Positions 1-5,919 of a DNA stretch of 8,911 nucleotides are shown here, one piece after another. Each line of letters begins with the position of its first letter. Position 1 is the stretch's first letter. The position numbers and the translations under genes were made by a program. The DNA comes from Anaerolineales bacterium UBA3001. GTDB lineage: Bacteria > Chloroflexota > Anaerolineae > Anaerolineales > UBA11657. The stretch spans positions 3,273 to 12,183 of the forward strand of contig DDZT01000124.1 in assembly GCA_002346435.1 (NCBI GenBank), given 5' to 3'. The notes under the pieces were generated by a model. The model saw only the letters and a program-made list of their open reading frames with translations. It did not search any database and was not told the DNA's origin.

Positions 1-267
1 GGTATTGGTAGAGAGGAGGCAGAAGGACAGGATCGCGGCACCAAAGCTGAGCACGGTATTGGTAGAGAGGAGGCAGAAGGACAGCATCGCGGCACCAAAG
101 CTGAGCACGGTATTGGTAGAGAAGAGGCAGAAGGACAGGATCGTGGCACTAAAGATGAGCATGGTATTGGCAGGGGCGAGGGTGAGAGCGATGATCGCGG
201 TACCAAGGCTGAACATGGTATTGGTAGGGACGAGGCTCCGATTGAAGGGCAAGGGACTAAAGAAGAA
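1..267 (+). repeat. 54-bp in-frame tandem repeat array (4 full copies and 1 degenerate)
   Basis: The copies are 1-54, 55-108, 109-162, 163-216 and a degenerate last copy at about 217-267. Copies 1 and 2 differ at a single base (G at 31, C at 85). Copy 3 differs from copy 1 at about five bases, copy 4 at more, and copy 5 keeps only the GIGR start and a GTK near its end. The unit is a multiple of three and codes for 18 residues. Divergence rises toward the right, which suggests recent duplication on the left, so the array probably continues past the window edge. Confidence 0.92.
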
Positions 268-606
268 TTGGGAGCTGCTGATGACCCTAGTTGGCTGAAA
301 GACCCTAAGGTTGAAGTGAGCAGTCATGATGTCGTGGGACATCCTTTTGACACAAACATGACATATGACGAAGCGCTCGCTGCCACAATGGACCCGAATA
401 GTGCATTGTATGGGAGGGAGATACCAGCAGATCTGGTATTTGCCGAAGAAAGTGACGAGGATGCTGATTGGGACGATGCCCCTGAAATGGAAGTTGACGT
501 AGATGTAGACATAGATGTTGAGGTTGAAGTGGATATGGATACAGATGTCGACAGCGAAAGCGATGATGATGGCGACTCCACGAGTGTTGTCTGGCCGGAA
601 TATTAA
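1..606 (+). CDS. Repeat-containing acidic protein, 3' part (5' end outside window)
   Basis: The reading frame beginning at base 1 is open from the left edge to TAA at 604-606, giving at least 201 residues, so the start lies outside the window. The first ~89 residues are imperfect 18-residue repeats of the type GIGREEAEGQDRGTKAEH. A non-repetitive middle follows (WLKDPKVEV... NMTYDEALAATMDPNSALYGREIPADLVF, in pieces), then an acidic tail of alternating Asp/Glu and Val/Ile, ending in VVWPEY. This frame is preferred over the overlapping frame at 5-298 because many differences between repeat copies fall on its third codon positions and are silent (GAG/GAA, CGC/CGT, ACC/ACT, CAC/CAT, GGT/GGC, AAG/AAA). 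A TTG at 268 could be mistaken for a start but has no ribosome site. No membrane segment or signal peptide is visible in this part. The family is not recognised and no function is proposed. It ends 68 bp before the cupin gene on the same strand. Confidence 0.75.
   Translation, partial: GIGREEAEGQDRGTKAEHGIGREEAEGQHRGTKAEHGIGREEAEGQDRGTKDEHGIGRGEGESDDRGTKAEHGIGRDEAPIEGQGTKEELGAADDPSWLKDPKVEVSSHDVVGHPFDTNMTYDEALAATMDPNSALYGREIPADLVFAEESDEDADWDDAPEMEVDVDVDIDVEVEVDMDTDVDSESDDDGDSTSVVWPEY
490..552 (+). repeat. Low-complexity acidic/hydrophobic dipeptide tract
   Basis: Twenty-one codons alternate an acidic residue (Asp or Glu) with Val, Ile, Met or Thr. At the DNA level this is a degenerate hexamer (GTN GAN). 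It is followed by more Ser/Asp-rich sequence. The pattern could form an extended negatively charged, possibly cation-binding, segment. That role is inferred from composition only. Confidence 0.8.
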
Positions 607-674
607 TACGTATTTGCGAGTGGTATATGGGTTGGATGTAGAAAAAGAAGATATTAATTGTTGAGGAGAATATC

Positions 675-1055
675 ATGAAATTCGTCCCGGAAGCAGAACG
701 CGGCCATGGTGTTAATGAGCAAGTTACAGGCACTGTGCATTTAGAGCGTATTATGAGTATGCAGGAAAAGGAAGGTGTGCAGTTAGCGTTAGTGCGTTTC
801 GAGGATGGTGCCTTAACCCATTGGCATACACATCCTGGCGAGCAAATCCTCTATGTTGTAGAGGGACAGTGTCGCTTTGGCAACGAGGCCGGGGAAAAGC
901 TTGTGGCGCAAGTTGGTGATGCTATCCATATTCCTCCTGGAGAAAAACATTGGCACGGTGCTGTCGCTGGTAACAGTATGGCTCATCTGAGTGTGACTAC
1001 TGTTGGAGGACCAAATTGGATGGAGCCTGTGAGTGATGAGGATGGTAAGTTATGA
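675..1055 (+). CDS. Small single-domain cupin protein
   Basis: A 126-residue protein with a complete cupin_2 beta-barrel pattern. Motif 1 spans residues 45-64 (G45, H49, H51, H53, Q57, G64), and the HxH pair with Q57 resembles the metal-binding set, with Gln where many cupins have Glu. Motif 2 spans about 81-94, with GD at 81-82, PPG at 87-89 and H92/H94. The set fits binding of one divalent metal. Small cupins like this can be isomerases, decarboxylases, dioxygenases or sugar/ligand-binding proteins, so the reaction cannot be assigned. The start is supported by GAGGAG at 663-668, six bases before the ATG. It is the first gene of the central operon, and its stop overlaps the next start by 4 bp (ATGA). 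By context it probably acts on an intermediate of the same catabolic pathway. Domain call is firm; function is open. Confidence 0.88.
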   Translation: MKFVPEAERGHGVNEQVTGTVHLERIMSMQEKEGVQLALVRFEDGALTHWHTHPGEQILYVVEGQCRFGNEAGEKLVAQVGDAIHIPPGEKHWHGAVAGNSMAHLSVTTVGGPNWMEPVSDEDGKL

Positions 1056-1903
1056 AAATAGTAGTTACTGGCGGTAGTGGTCTGGCTGGATTTGCGGTTG
1101 TTAGACATCTTCTTGAGTGTGGGCATGAAGTAGTTAGCCTAGATCGGGTTCCGCTGCCTGAACCGATCACGGAATACCGGTTTGTGGATTGTGGGGACCT
1201 AGGACAGGTTTATGGTGCGTGTGATGGTGCCGATGCTATTGTGCATCTTGCAGCGATTCCACGTCCTGTTAATCACACCCCAGACCAAGTTTTTCGCACG
1301 AACATAATGGCGACCTTCAATGTAATAGAAGTGGCTGCTACCCTTGGTATTGCGCGTGTCGTCTATATCAGTAGTGTATCGGTGTTGGGACTTCCGTTTT
1401 CATATGGACCTGTTACATTAGAATACTTTCCGATCAATGAAGAACATCCACGAGCACCACAAGATGCTTATGCACTCTCGAAAACTTTGGGAGAGGACAT
1501 AGCGGTGGCTTTCGTGCGTCGAGCTAGTGGAAACTTATCTGTAGTAAGCTTGCGCTTGCCCTGGATTCACACCCCGGAGACTTTTAAAAGCACACTTACT
1601 CCTTTCTGGCAGGATCCAGCAGGTGGAGCATCGAATTTATGGAGTTATATCGATACAAGGGATGTAGGTCGGGCTTGTATGCTGAGTGTCGACGCCAAAA
1701 TCACTGGGCATGAAGAAATATTTGTAAGTGCAAACAATACCTTTATGAAACAAGATACATCCAAGTTGATCAGCGAATACTATCCGCAGGCTAAGGTCAA
1801 CTTAGAGTTTGAAGGTAATCAAGCTGTGATTGATACCACTAAGGCCAACACTATGATCGGTTACGAAGCCAATTATTCATGGGAGGATTACCAATGGAAT
1901 TAA
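1052..1903 (+). CDS. NAD-dependent epimerase/dehydratase family protein (extended SDR)
   Basis: A 283-residue extended short-chain dehydrogenase/reductase. The N-terminal Rossmann motif is TGGSGLAG at residues 6-13, and the acidic D31 at the end of the second strand favours NAD over NADP. HLAAIP at 65-70 is the usual stretch after the fourth strand. The catalytic set is visible as Ser around 107-110 (YISSVS) and Y140-x3-K144. YIDTRDVGRA in the C-terminal half is typical of the substrate-domain side of NAD-sugar epimerases. At 283 residues it is a little shorter than classical sugar epimerases (about 310-340), like many catabolic members such as uronate dehydrogenases. The start has GAGGA at 1038-1042. 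It overlaps the cupin by 4 bp and its 3' end overlaps the next gene by 10 bp. Within the operon it more likely oxidises or reduces a small pathway intermediate than builds a nucleotide sugar, but that is inference. Confidence 0.88.
   Translation: MKIVVTGGSGLAGFAVVRHLLECGHEVVSLDRVPLPEPITEYRFVDCGDLGQVYGACDGADAIVHLAAIPRPVNHTPDQVFRTNIMATFNVIEVAATLGIARVVYISSVSVLGLPFSYGPVTLEYFPINEEHPRAPQDAYALSKTLGEDIAVAFVRRASGNLSVVSLRLPWIHTPETFKSTLTPFWQDPAGGASNLWSYIDTRDVGRACMLSVDAKITGHEEIFVSANNTFMKQDTSKLISEYYPQAKVNLEFEGNQAVIDTTKANTMIGYEANYSWEDYQWN
1881..1886 (+). promoter_or_regulatory. Ribosome binding site fixing the start at 1894
   Basis: GGGAGG lies seven bases before the ATG at 1894. The longer in-frame ATG at 1879 overlaps this site and has no ribosome site of its own, so 1894 is the better start. 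Confidence 0.75.
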
Positions 1904-2463
1904 TGCGAATCCAAACTGTCGTTGATGTGGTGTATGAAGAGGGTTTTCGTAAACTTAGTAAGCCATTATATAAAGTAGCTAGTGGGGCGGTTATCAAAAA
2001 TCCTTATGCTGGGAGTTACGTGGAAGAATTGACAGAACTTATTGAGGCAGGTGAAGAACTAGGTAAATTACTCGGTGAGACAGCAGTTTCGCAGCTTAAT
2101 GGCGATCCCCACAGCTATGGTAAGGCTGTTGTTGTGGGTGTAAACGGCGAACTGGAACATGCAGCAGCACTGATGCATCCACGTTTGGGTGGGCCATTGC
2201 GCGAGGCAGTGAACGGAGGCGCGGCAATTATTCCATCTGCCAAGAAAAAAGGTGGGCCAGGTACGGTTATTGATGTGCCTCTGCACTATAAGGATGCCAT
2301 GAAGGTGCGCTCGCACTTCGATGCAATGGAATTTCGCGTTAGTGATGCTCCAGCTCCAGATGAGATAGTAGTGATAATTGCCGTCACAGATGGAGGTAGA
2401 CCACATGCTCGTGTGGGTGGATTGGTATTAGAGGATATAAAGGGAGAAGACGGACTTACCTAG
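1894..2463 (+). CDS. Amino acid synthesis family protein (AA_synth, formerly DUF1185)
   Basis: A 189-residue protein starting MELMRIQTVVDVVYEEGF. It has the length and look of PF06684: a start with a helix preceded by RIQTVV, a central stretch of the type GKAVVVGVNGELEHAAALMHPRLG, then GGAAIIPSAKKKGGPGTVIDVPL, and a C-terminal core DEIVVIIAVTDGGRPHARVGG (broken here only by description). Known structures of this family show a variant of the Bacillus chorismate mutase fold, the same general fold as RidA/YjgF proteins. The family name is historical and no reaction is established. Conserved-looking His, Lys and Arg residues in the central and last blocks could line a ligand site. It overlaps the epimerase gene by 10 bp and precedes the cysteine hydrolase by 61 bp, so it is part of the operon. 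A RidA-like role on a reactive enamine or imine is a reasonable but untested idea. Confidence 0.82.
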   Translation: MELMRIQTVVDVVYEEGFRKLSKPLYKVASGAVIKNPYAGSYVEELTELIEAGEELGKLLGETAVSQLNGDPHSYGKAVVVGVNGELEHAAALMHPRLGGPLREAVNGGAAIIPSAKKKGGPGTVIDVPLHYKDAMKVRSHFDAMEFRVSDAPAPDEIVVIIAVTDGGRPHARVGGLVLEDIKGEDGLT

Positions 2464-2524
2464 GTAGATGCTTCAGTGTCTTTAGGTATTGATCGGGTAA
2501 ATTTAGCAATAAGGAATATGAAAT

Positions 2525-3145
2525 ATGGTTACAGCAAATACATTTTCAGAAAAACAGTCCAGTGAAGCTAAAACAGATGCAATTACGTTCGATCCATCTA
2601 GTACAGCGGTACTTGTAGTAGACATGCTCAAGGATTTTTTCTCGGATGGTGGGGCAATGGTGCTTGATGGGGGAGATGTACTGTATCAACCGCATCGCGA
2701 ACTGCTTAGTGCCGCAAGAGATAAAGGCATGCCAGTTTTTTGGCTAAACCAGGATCTTCCTCCGGACGATAGCCTATTTCAAACTCGAGCGGTACATTGT
2801 TTGTCCGGGACGTGGGGTGCAGAGATAGTGGATGAAATTCCGGTCGATGCGAGCGATATCATCATCTCTAAGAGGCGTTATAGCGGGTTTTTCCAAACTA
2901 CCCTTGATCTCAATCTGCGTGAACGGGGCGTCGATACCGTGATTGTTACCGGCGTCGTAACGAATATTTGCGTGCGATCTACTGTGCATGATGCATTCTT
3001 CCTGAGTTACAAGGTTTTAGTACCTGAAGATCTTGTGATGGCTACGAGTGATCAGGCGCAAGAGGTGACATTGTACGATATAGAAACACACTATGGTGAT
3101 ATTACTAACCTTAAACAAGTGATGACTGTGCTTGGTGATCAGTAG
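2525..3145 (+). CDS. Isochorismatase-family cysteine hydrolase (probable amidohydrolase)
   Basis: A 206-residue alpha/beta cysteine hydrolase. The triad is visible: D33 in VVDMLKDF, K116 in SKRRYSGF, and the nucleophile C149 in TGVVTNICVRSTVHDAF. The VVT before the Cys fits the conserved cis-peptide position of the family. Relatives with this full triad hydrolyse C-N bonds in small amides, including nicotinamide, N-carbamoylsarcosine, ureidoacrylate (RutB) and maleamate (NicF); true isochorismatases lack the Cys. It therefore probably releases ammonia, or ammonia plus CO2, from a linear amide or carbamoyl acid. The first ~20 residues are a loose polar extension. The start at 2525 has AAGG at 2511-2514, ten bases upstream, which is slightly long. 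It stands 11 bp before the enamidase-like gene, so the two C-N hydrolases are made together. Exact substrate cannot be read from sequence. Confidence 0.9.
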   Translation: MVTANTFSEKQSSEAKTDAITFDPSSTAVLVVDMLKDFFSDGGAMVLDGGDVLYQPHRELLSAARDKGMPVFWLNQDLPPDDSLFQTRAVHCLSGTWGAEIVDEIPVDASDIIISKRRYSGFFQTTLDLNLRERGVDTVIVTGVVTNICVRSTVHDAFFLSYKVLVPEDLVMATSDQAQEVTLYDIETHYGDITNLKQVMTVLGDQ

Positions 3146-3149
3146 AGGA
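3144..3149 (+). promoter_or_regulatory. Ribosome binding site supporting the GTG start at 3157
   Basis: AGAGGA overlaps the end of the hydrolase gene and lies seven bases before GTG 3157. The alternative in-frame ATG at 3166 would be 16 bases away, so the GTG is preferred. Confidence 0.65.
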
Positions 3150-3156
3150 TATCATC

Positions 3157-4311
3157 GTGAGCGCTATGTTAATTCATAATATTGGCCAGATAGTTTCCGG
3201 TGATTTTCGCTCTCCTATTTTGGAAGGAGACTCGATATTGATCGATGACGGCATGATCGTTGAGATTGGTACAAGTATTGAGGCGGTTGAGGGCATGGTT
3301 AGGATAGATGCAAGCGGAACTATTGTCTGTCCCGGCTTGATTGATTCTCATGTACATCCGGTCATTGGTGACTATACTCCCCGACAAAAGATGGTTGATT
3401 TTATAGCTAGTTGTGTGCACGGCGGCGTTACTCGAATGATATCAGCTGGTGAGGTACATATGCCAGGGCGTCCCACAGGTGCTATTGGCACGAAATCAAT
3501 GGCGATAGTTGGAGCAAAATCATGGGGTAGCTACCGTCCTGGTGGTATGAAGGTGCAAGGTGGGGGTTTGCTTTTACAAGCGGGGCTCACTGAGGCTGAT
3601 TTTAAAGAAATGGCCAGTGCAGGCGTAAAACATCTGGGTGAGATCGGCTTGGGGGATTATCACGATTGGGATAAGGTAGCCGAGATGGTACAGTGGGCGA
3701 AAACCAATAAAATGATAGTTATGATGCATATTGGCGGTGCATCTATCCCTGGAAGTGATGCTATCCGAGCTGAACATGCTATCAAAGTTGATCCTGATGT
3801 AGCTTCACACCTAAATGGTGGGCCGACTGCTGCGACATTGGAGGATATTGAGCGTATCATCATTGAGACAAATGCTGCGCTCGAAATAATCCAATGCGGC
3901 AATGTGGCTATAGTTCCGCAGATAATCGAGCTGGCACGTCAGCACAAGGCTCTTGAGCGAGTAATAATTGGTACCGATATGCCGTCTGGAACGGGTGTAA
4001 TTCCACTTGGAATGTTGCGGACAGTTGCTTGGGTGAGTGCTTTGGGTGCTATAGCTCCTGAACAGGCAATAGCAATGGCTACAGGTAGTACAGCTGATGT
4101 TTATAGGCTTCCTGCAGGGCGTATTGCTCCTGGATTGGAAGCAGATCTTGTTATTATGGATGCTCCTATTGGGAGCGCAGCTAAAGATGCGCTGGAGACA
4201 ATACGTATTGGAGATACACCTGGTATTTCAGGAGTAATCATTGATGGTGAACTTGTGGTGCAAAAGAGTCGTAATACGCCTCCTGCGCAACATCAAATGG
4301 AGGTTTGCTAA
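3157..4311 (+). CDS. Enamidase-like metal-dependent amidohydrolase
   Basis: A 384-residue amidohydrolase-superfamily enzyme. The N-terminal beta-sandwich leads into the metal motif PGLIDSHVH (H65, H67). Further candidate ligands of a binuclear centre are E162 (GEIGLG), H191 (MMHIGG), H218 (SHLNGG) and D274 (GTDMPSG). From memory, the length (385) and long stretches match Eubacterium barkeri enamidase, notably MISAGEVHMPGRP (96-106), LTEADF, GGASIPGS, HLNGGPTAA, IIQCGN, PSGTG-IPLG, GISGVIIDGE and the final KSRNTPPA. That Fe/Zn enzyme opens 6-oxo-1,4,5,6-tetrahydronicotinate to 2-formylglutarate with ammonia release. All expected ligand positions are present. The protein looks cytoplasmic. It shares one base with the following SDR gene (TAATG), so translation is coupled. 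Family resemblance is strong; identity of the substrate is not proven, since this branch also holds other cyclic amide and imide hydrolases. Confidence 0.88.
   Translation: MSAMLIHNIGQIVSGDFRSPILEGDSILIDDGMIVEIGTSIEAVEGMVRIDASGTIVCPGLIDSHVHPVIGDYTPRQKMVDFIASCVHGGVTRMISAGEVHMPGRPTGAIGTKSMAIVGAKSWGSYRPGGMKVQGGGLLLQAGLTEADFKEMASAGVKHLGEIGLGDYHDWDKVAEMVQWAKTNKMIVMMHIGGASIPGSDAIRAEHAIKVDPDVASHLNGGPTAATLEDIERIIIETNAALEIIQCGNVAIVPQIIELARQHKALERVIIGTDMPSGTGVIPLGMLRTVAWVSALGAIAPEQAIAMATGSTADVYRLPAGRIAPGLEADLVIMDAPIGSAAKDALETIRIGDTPGISGVIIDGELVVQKSRNTPPAQHQMEVC
4299..4303 (+). promoter_or_regulatory. Ribosome binding site fixing the start at 4311
   Basis: GGAGG lies seven bases before ATG 4311. An in-frame TTG at 4305 is too close to this site to be used. 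Confidence 0.75.
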
Positions 4312-5111
4312 TGAATAGGTTCGAAAATAAGGTTGTATTAATTACCGGATCTGGTGGTGGTTTAGGTAAGGCAAGTGCGTTACGTTTTGTTGAAGAAGGT
4401 GCCCGGGTTGTGATAGCTGATATTGACCTAGAGAGCGCCGAGGCAGTGGCAGATGAGATTGGATCCCAAGCTAAAGCAATAAAAGCTGATGTAACCAGTA
4501 TTGATGATTGCAAAGCTATGGTGCAAACCGCTCAGGATATCTATGGTCAACTGAACGTAGTTTTTGCTAATGCAGGTGTCGGGGGTAATAAGACAGAATT
4601 TGTGGATATGTCGATTGAAGAATGGGATCGAGTTGTTGATGTCAATTTGCGTGGAATGATGCTTACCTGTAAGGCTTCAGTTCCTGCCCTGATAGAGGCT
4701 GGTGGTGGCGCTTTGGTATTGATGGGTTCTTCAACTGGTGGTTGGGATACTATACTTGGATCGGGCCCCTATATGACTAGTAAAGAAGCAGTGAAGGCGA
4801 TGGGTCGTAATCTGGCCCTAGAGTTAGGCCGCTACAATATTAGGGTCAATGTTATTTGCCCAGGTATTATCCAAACACAGTTGAGCTTTCGGCAAGGAGA
4901 CCAGGACCGCGATGCATGGAAACATTTCTTTGGTAAATTTTCTGATCGGATACCATTACGACGAGTCGGTCAACCTGAGGATGTCGCCGCAACGGTTGCA
5001 TTTCTATCTTCTGATGATGCCAGACATATTACTGGTTCAACTTTATTGATTGACGGCGGGCAAACTCTACAGAGTTGGAGCAACTCTCCAGACGAAGAAA
5101 CATACCCCTAG
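4311..5111 (+). CDS. Short-chain dehydrogenase/reductase (classical SDR, FabG-like)
   Basis: A 266-residue classical SDR with every expected element: cofactor motif T12-GSGGGLG-19, acidic D37/D39 at the end of the second strand (NAD preference), D60-V61 (KADVTS), NAG at 87-89, N112, catalytic S140/S141, Y154 and K158, VNVICPG at 179-185, and the C-terminal TGSTLLIDGG block. The family oxidises alcohols or reduces ketones and aldehydes, and the substrate cannot be read from these motifs. It follows the enamidase-like gene with a one-base stop/start overlap, so it may act on that enzyme's product. In nicotinate fermentation 2-formylglutarate is reduced by an unrelated beta-hydroxyacid dehydrogenase, and this SDR could fill the same step; that is inference. 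It is the last gene of the operon, facing a convergent gene 47 bp away. A short polar tail after the Rossmann core (SNSPDEETYP) is unremarkable. Confidence 0.92.
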   Translation: MNRFENKVVLITGSGGGLGKASALRFVEEGARVVIADIDLESAEAVADEIGSQAKAIKADVTSIDDCKAMVQTAQDIYGQLNVVFANAGVGGNKTEFVDMSIEEWDRVVDVNLRGMMLTCKASVPALIEAGGGALVLMGSSTGGWDTILGSGPYMTSKEAVKAMGRNLALELGRYNIRVNVICPGIIQTQLSFRQGDQDRDAWKHFFGKFSDRIPLRRVGQPEDVAATVAFLSSDDARHITGSTLLIDGGQTLQSWSNSPDEETYP

Positions 5112-5131
5112 TAGTGGTAGTAATCAGCAGT

Positions 5132-5152
5132 TACGCATAAGAATGTTGCGTA
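5132..5152. terminator. Weak hairpin between convergent operons, possible terminator
   Basis: TACGCA at 5132-5137 pairs with TGCGTA at 5147-5152 around a nine-base loop, within the 47-bp gap between two converging genes. The position suits a bidirectional terminator. The stem is only six pairs and no T-run follows on either strand, so this is not a canonical Rho-independent signal. Confidence 0.25.
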
Positions 5153-5158
5153 TAAGCA

Positions 5159-5884
5159 CTAGTCGGCATTGTCTTTTTGGGCTAGGGATAGCATCGCTTT
5201 CAGTGCAATCTCGATGCATTTGCCTTCGCCATAGTGATATTGTTCCATTCCCCATTCAGGTTTAGTTTCGGTGGAGCTTCCGTCAGATGTGTATATTGCA
5301 CCAGTACGCCAATTACGGTACTGGCCGATAATATATAGTGCGTCGCTTTCCATCTCGGCCGAAACTACGTTGGCGTTTACTAACATATCTCTGTTTGTGA
5401 TCTTTGCCGGAGAATAAAATGCATCTCCCGCAATGCCTACTCCAGTTGTATAAGGTAATTCAAGGCTCTCTGCTGCGCGAACTAGTTCCCGTAGTATTTC
5501 AAAGGTTGGTACAGCTGGAAAACCTAGAGGTAAATAGGTGAGTGAAGTTCCGCCAGCGCGAAATGTTCCCGTGGAAATAATAACATCGCCAGGATTTTGG
5601 CCGGGTTGGAAGACGCCGCACGATCCGACTCTTACGAAAGTATCTGAACCCAGGTTCGCTAGTTCTTCCAAGGCAATGCCTACGGCAGGACCACCCATAC
5701 CGGTACCACATGAAGTCATAAAGACCCCGTTGTATGTACCAGAGTAGACCACAATTCCGCGATCATCATGAACAAGTTTTACGTCTTGGAAGTGATCCGC
5801 AATGCGTTTTGCGCGCGTTTGATGGCCTGGACAAAAGACGTAACGGCTAATGTCTTCCGGTTGTGCATGTATATGAAATTCCAT
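5159..5884 (-). CDS. Nucleoside phosphorylase, uridine-phosphorylase-like (PNP_UDP_1)
   Basis: A 241-residue NP-I family phosphorylase, which would split a nucleoside with phosphate into a free base and ribose-1-phosphate. Against remembered E. coli uridine phosphorylase it shows FH near the start (H4), the phosphate loop PG-x-x-x-R (G20, R24), the signature SCGTGMGGPAVGIALEEL at 58-75, R85 in FVRVGSCG, and the ribose-binding EMES at 177-180. Two points are unusual. The Asp of the PGD motif is His (H21). The FYPGQER segment that gives uridine enzymes their uracil-binding Gln and Arg reads FYSPAKI at 156-162. The fold and phosphorylase call are firm, but the base specificity is probably not simple uracil. 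The start has a strong AAAGGAG about seven bases upstream. It is the last gene of the minus-strand block, 35 bp after the YHYH gene. Confidence 0.88.
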   Translation of the reverse strand: MEFHIHAQPEDISRYVFCPGHQTRAKRIADHFQDVKLVHDDRGIVVYSGTYNGVFMTSCGTGMGGPAVGIALEELANLGSDTFVRVGSCGVFQPGQNPGDVIISTGTFRAGGTSLTYLPLGFPAVPTFEILRELVRAAESLELPYTTGVGIAGDAFYSPAKITNRDMLVNANVVSAEMESDALYIIGQYRNWRTGAIYTSDGSSTETKPEWGMEQYHYGEGKCIEIALKAMLSLAQKDNAD

Positions 5885-5919
5885 AGCTTTTCTCCTTTGA
5901 TTTGAATTGACTTGTGAGA

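Noticed and set aside
1..267. CRISPR-like direct repeats
   Set aside because: The copies are contiguous with no spacers, diverge gradually and encode one continuous protein frame.
5..298. Open frame of 97 codons across the repeat array
   Set aside because: It is open because the repeat is a multiple of three. Silent third-position changes favour the frame starting at base 1, and this frame has no ribosome site and no continuation.
607..674. Promoter upstream of the cupin operon
   Set aside because: TTGCGA at 614-619 has no acceptable -10 at normal spacing (TGTAGA). No convincing promoter is visible, and the operon may be read through from the gene to the left.
305..733. Minus-strand open frames antisense to the acidic tail
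   Set aside because: They mirror the low-complexity codons of the plus-strand gene (His/Arg- or Ser/Thr-rich), overlap the cupin start, and have no ribosome site or domain.
1879..1893. Upstream ATG as start of the AA_synth gene
   Set aside because: GGGAGG at 1881-1886 is placed correctly for ATG 1894 and would lie inside the longer version.
2068..2406. Minus-strand 112-codon frame inside the AA_synth gene
   Set aside because: It is an antisense shadow with unlikely composition and no start signal. The plus-strand gene explains the region.
4305..4310. TTG start for the SDR
   Set aside because: GGAGG at 4299-4303 leaves only one base before it, while ATG 4311 has ideal spacing.
5050..5265. 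Plus-strand 71-codon frame crossing the convergent gap
   Set aside because: It overlaps the ends of two well-supported genes, has no ribosome site and shows no protein character.
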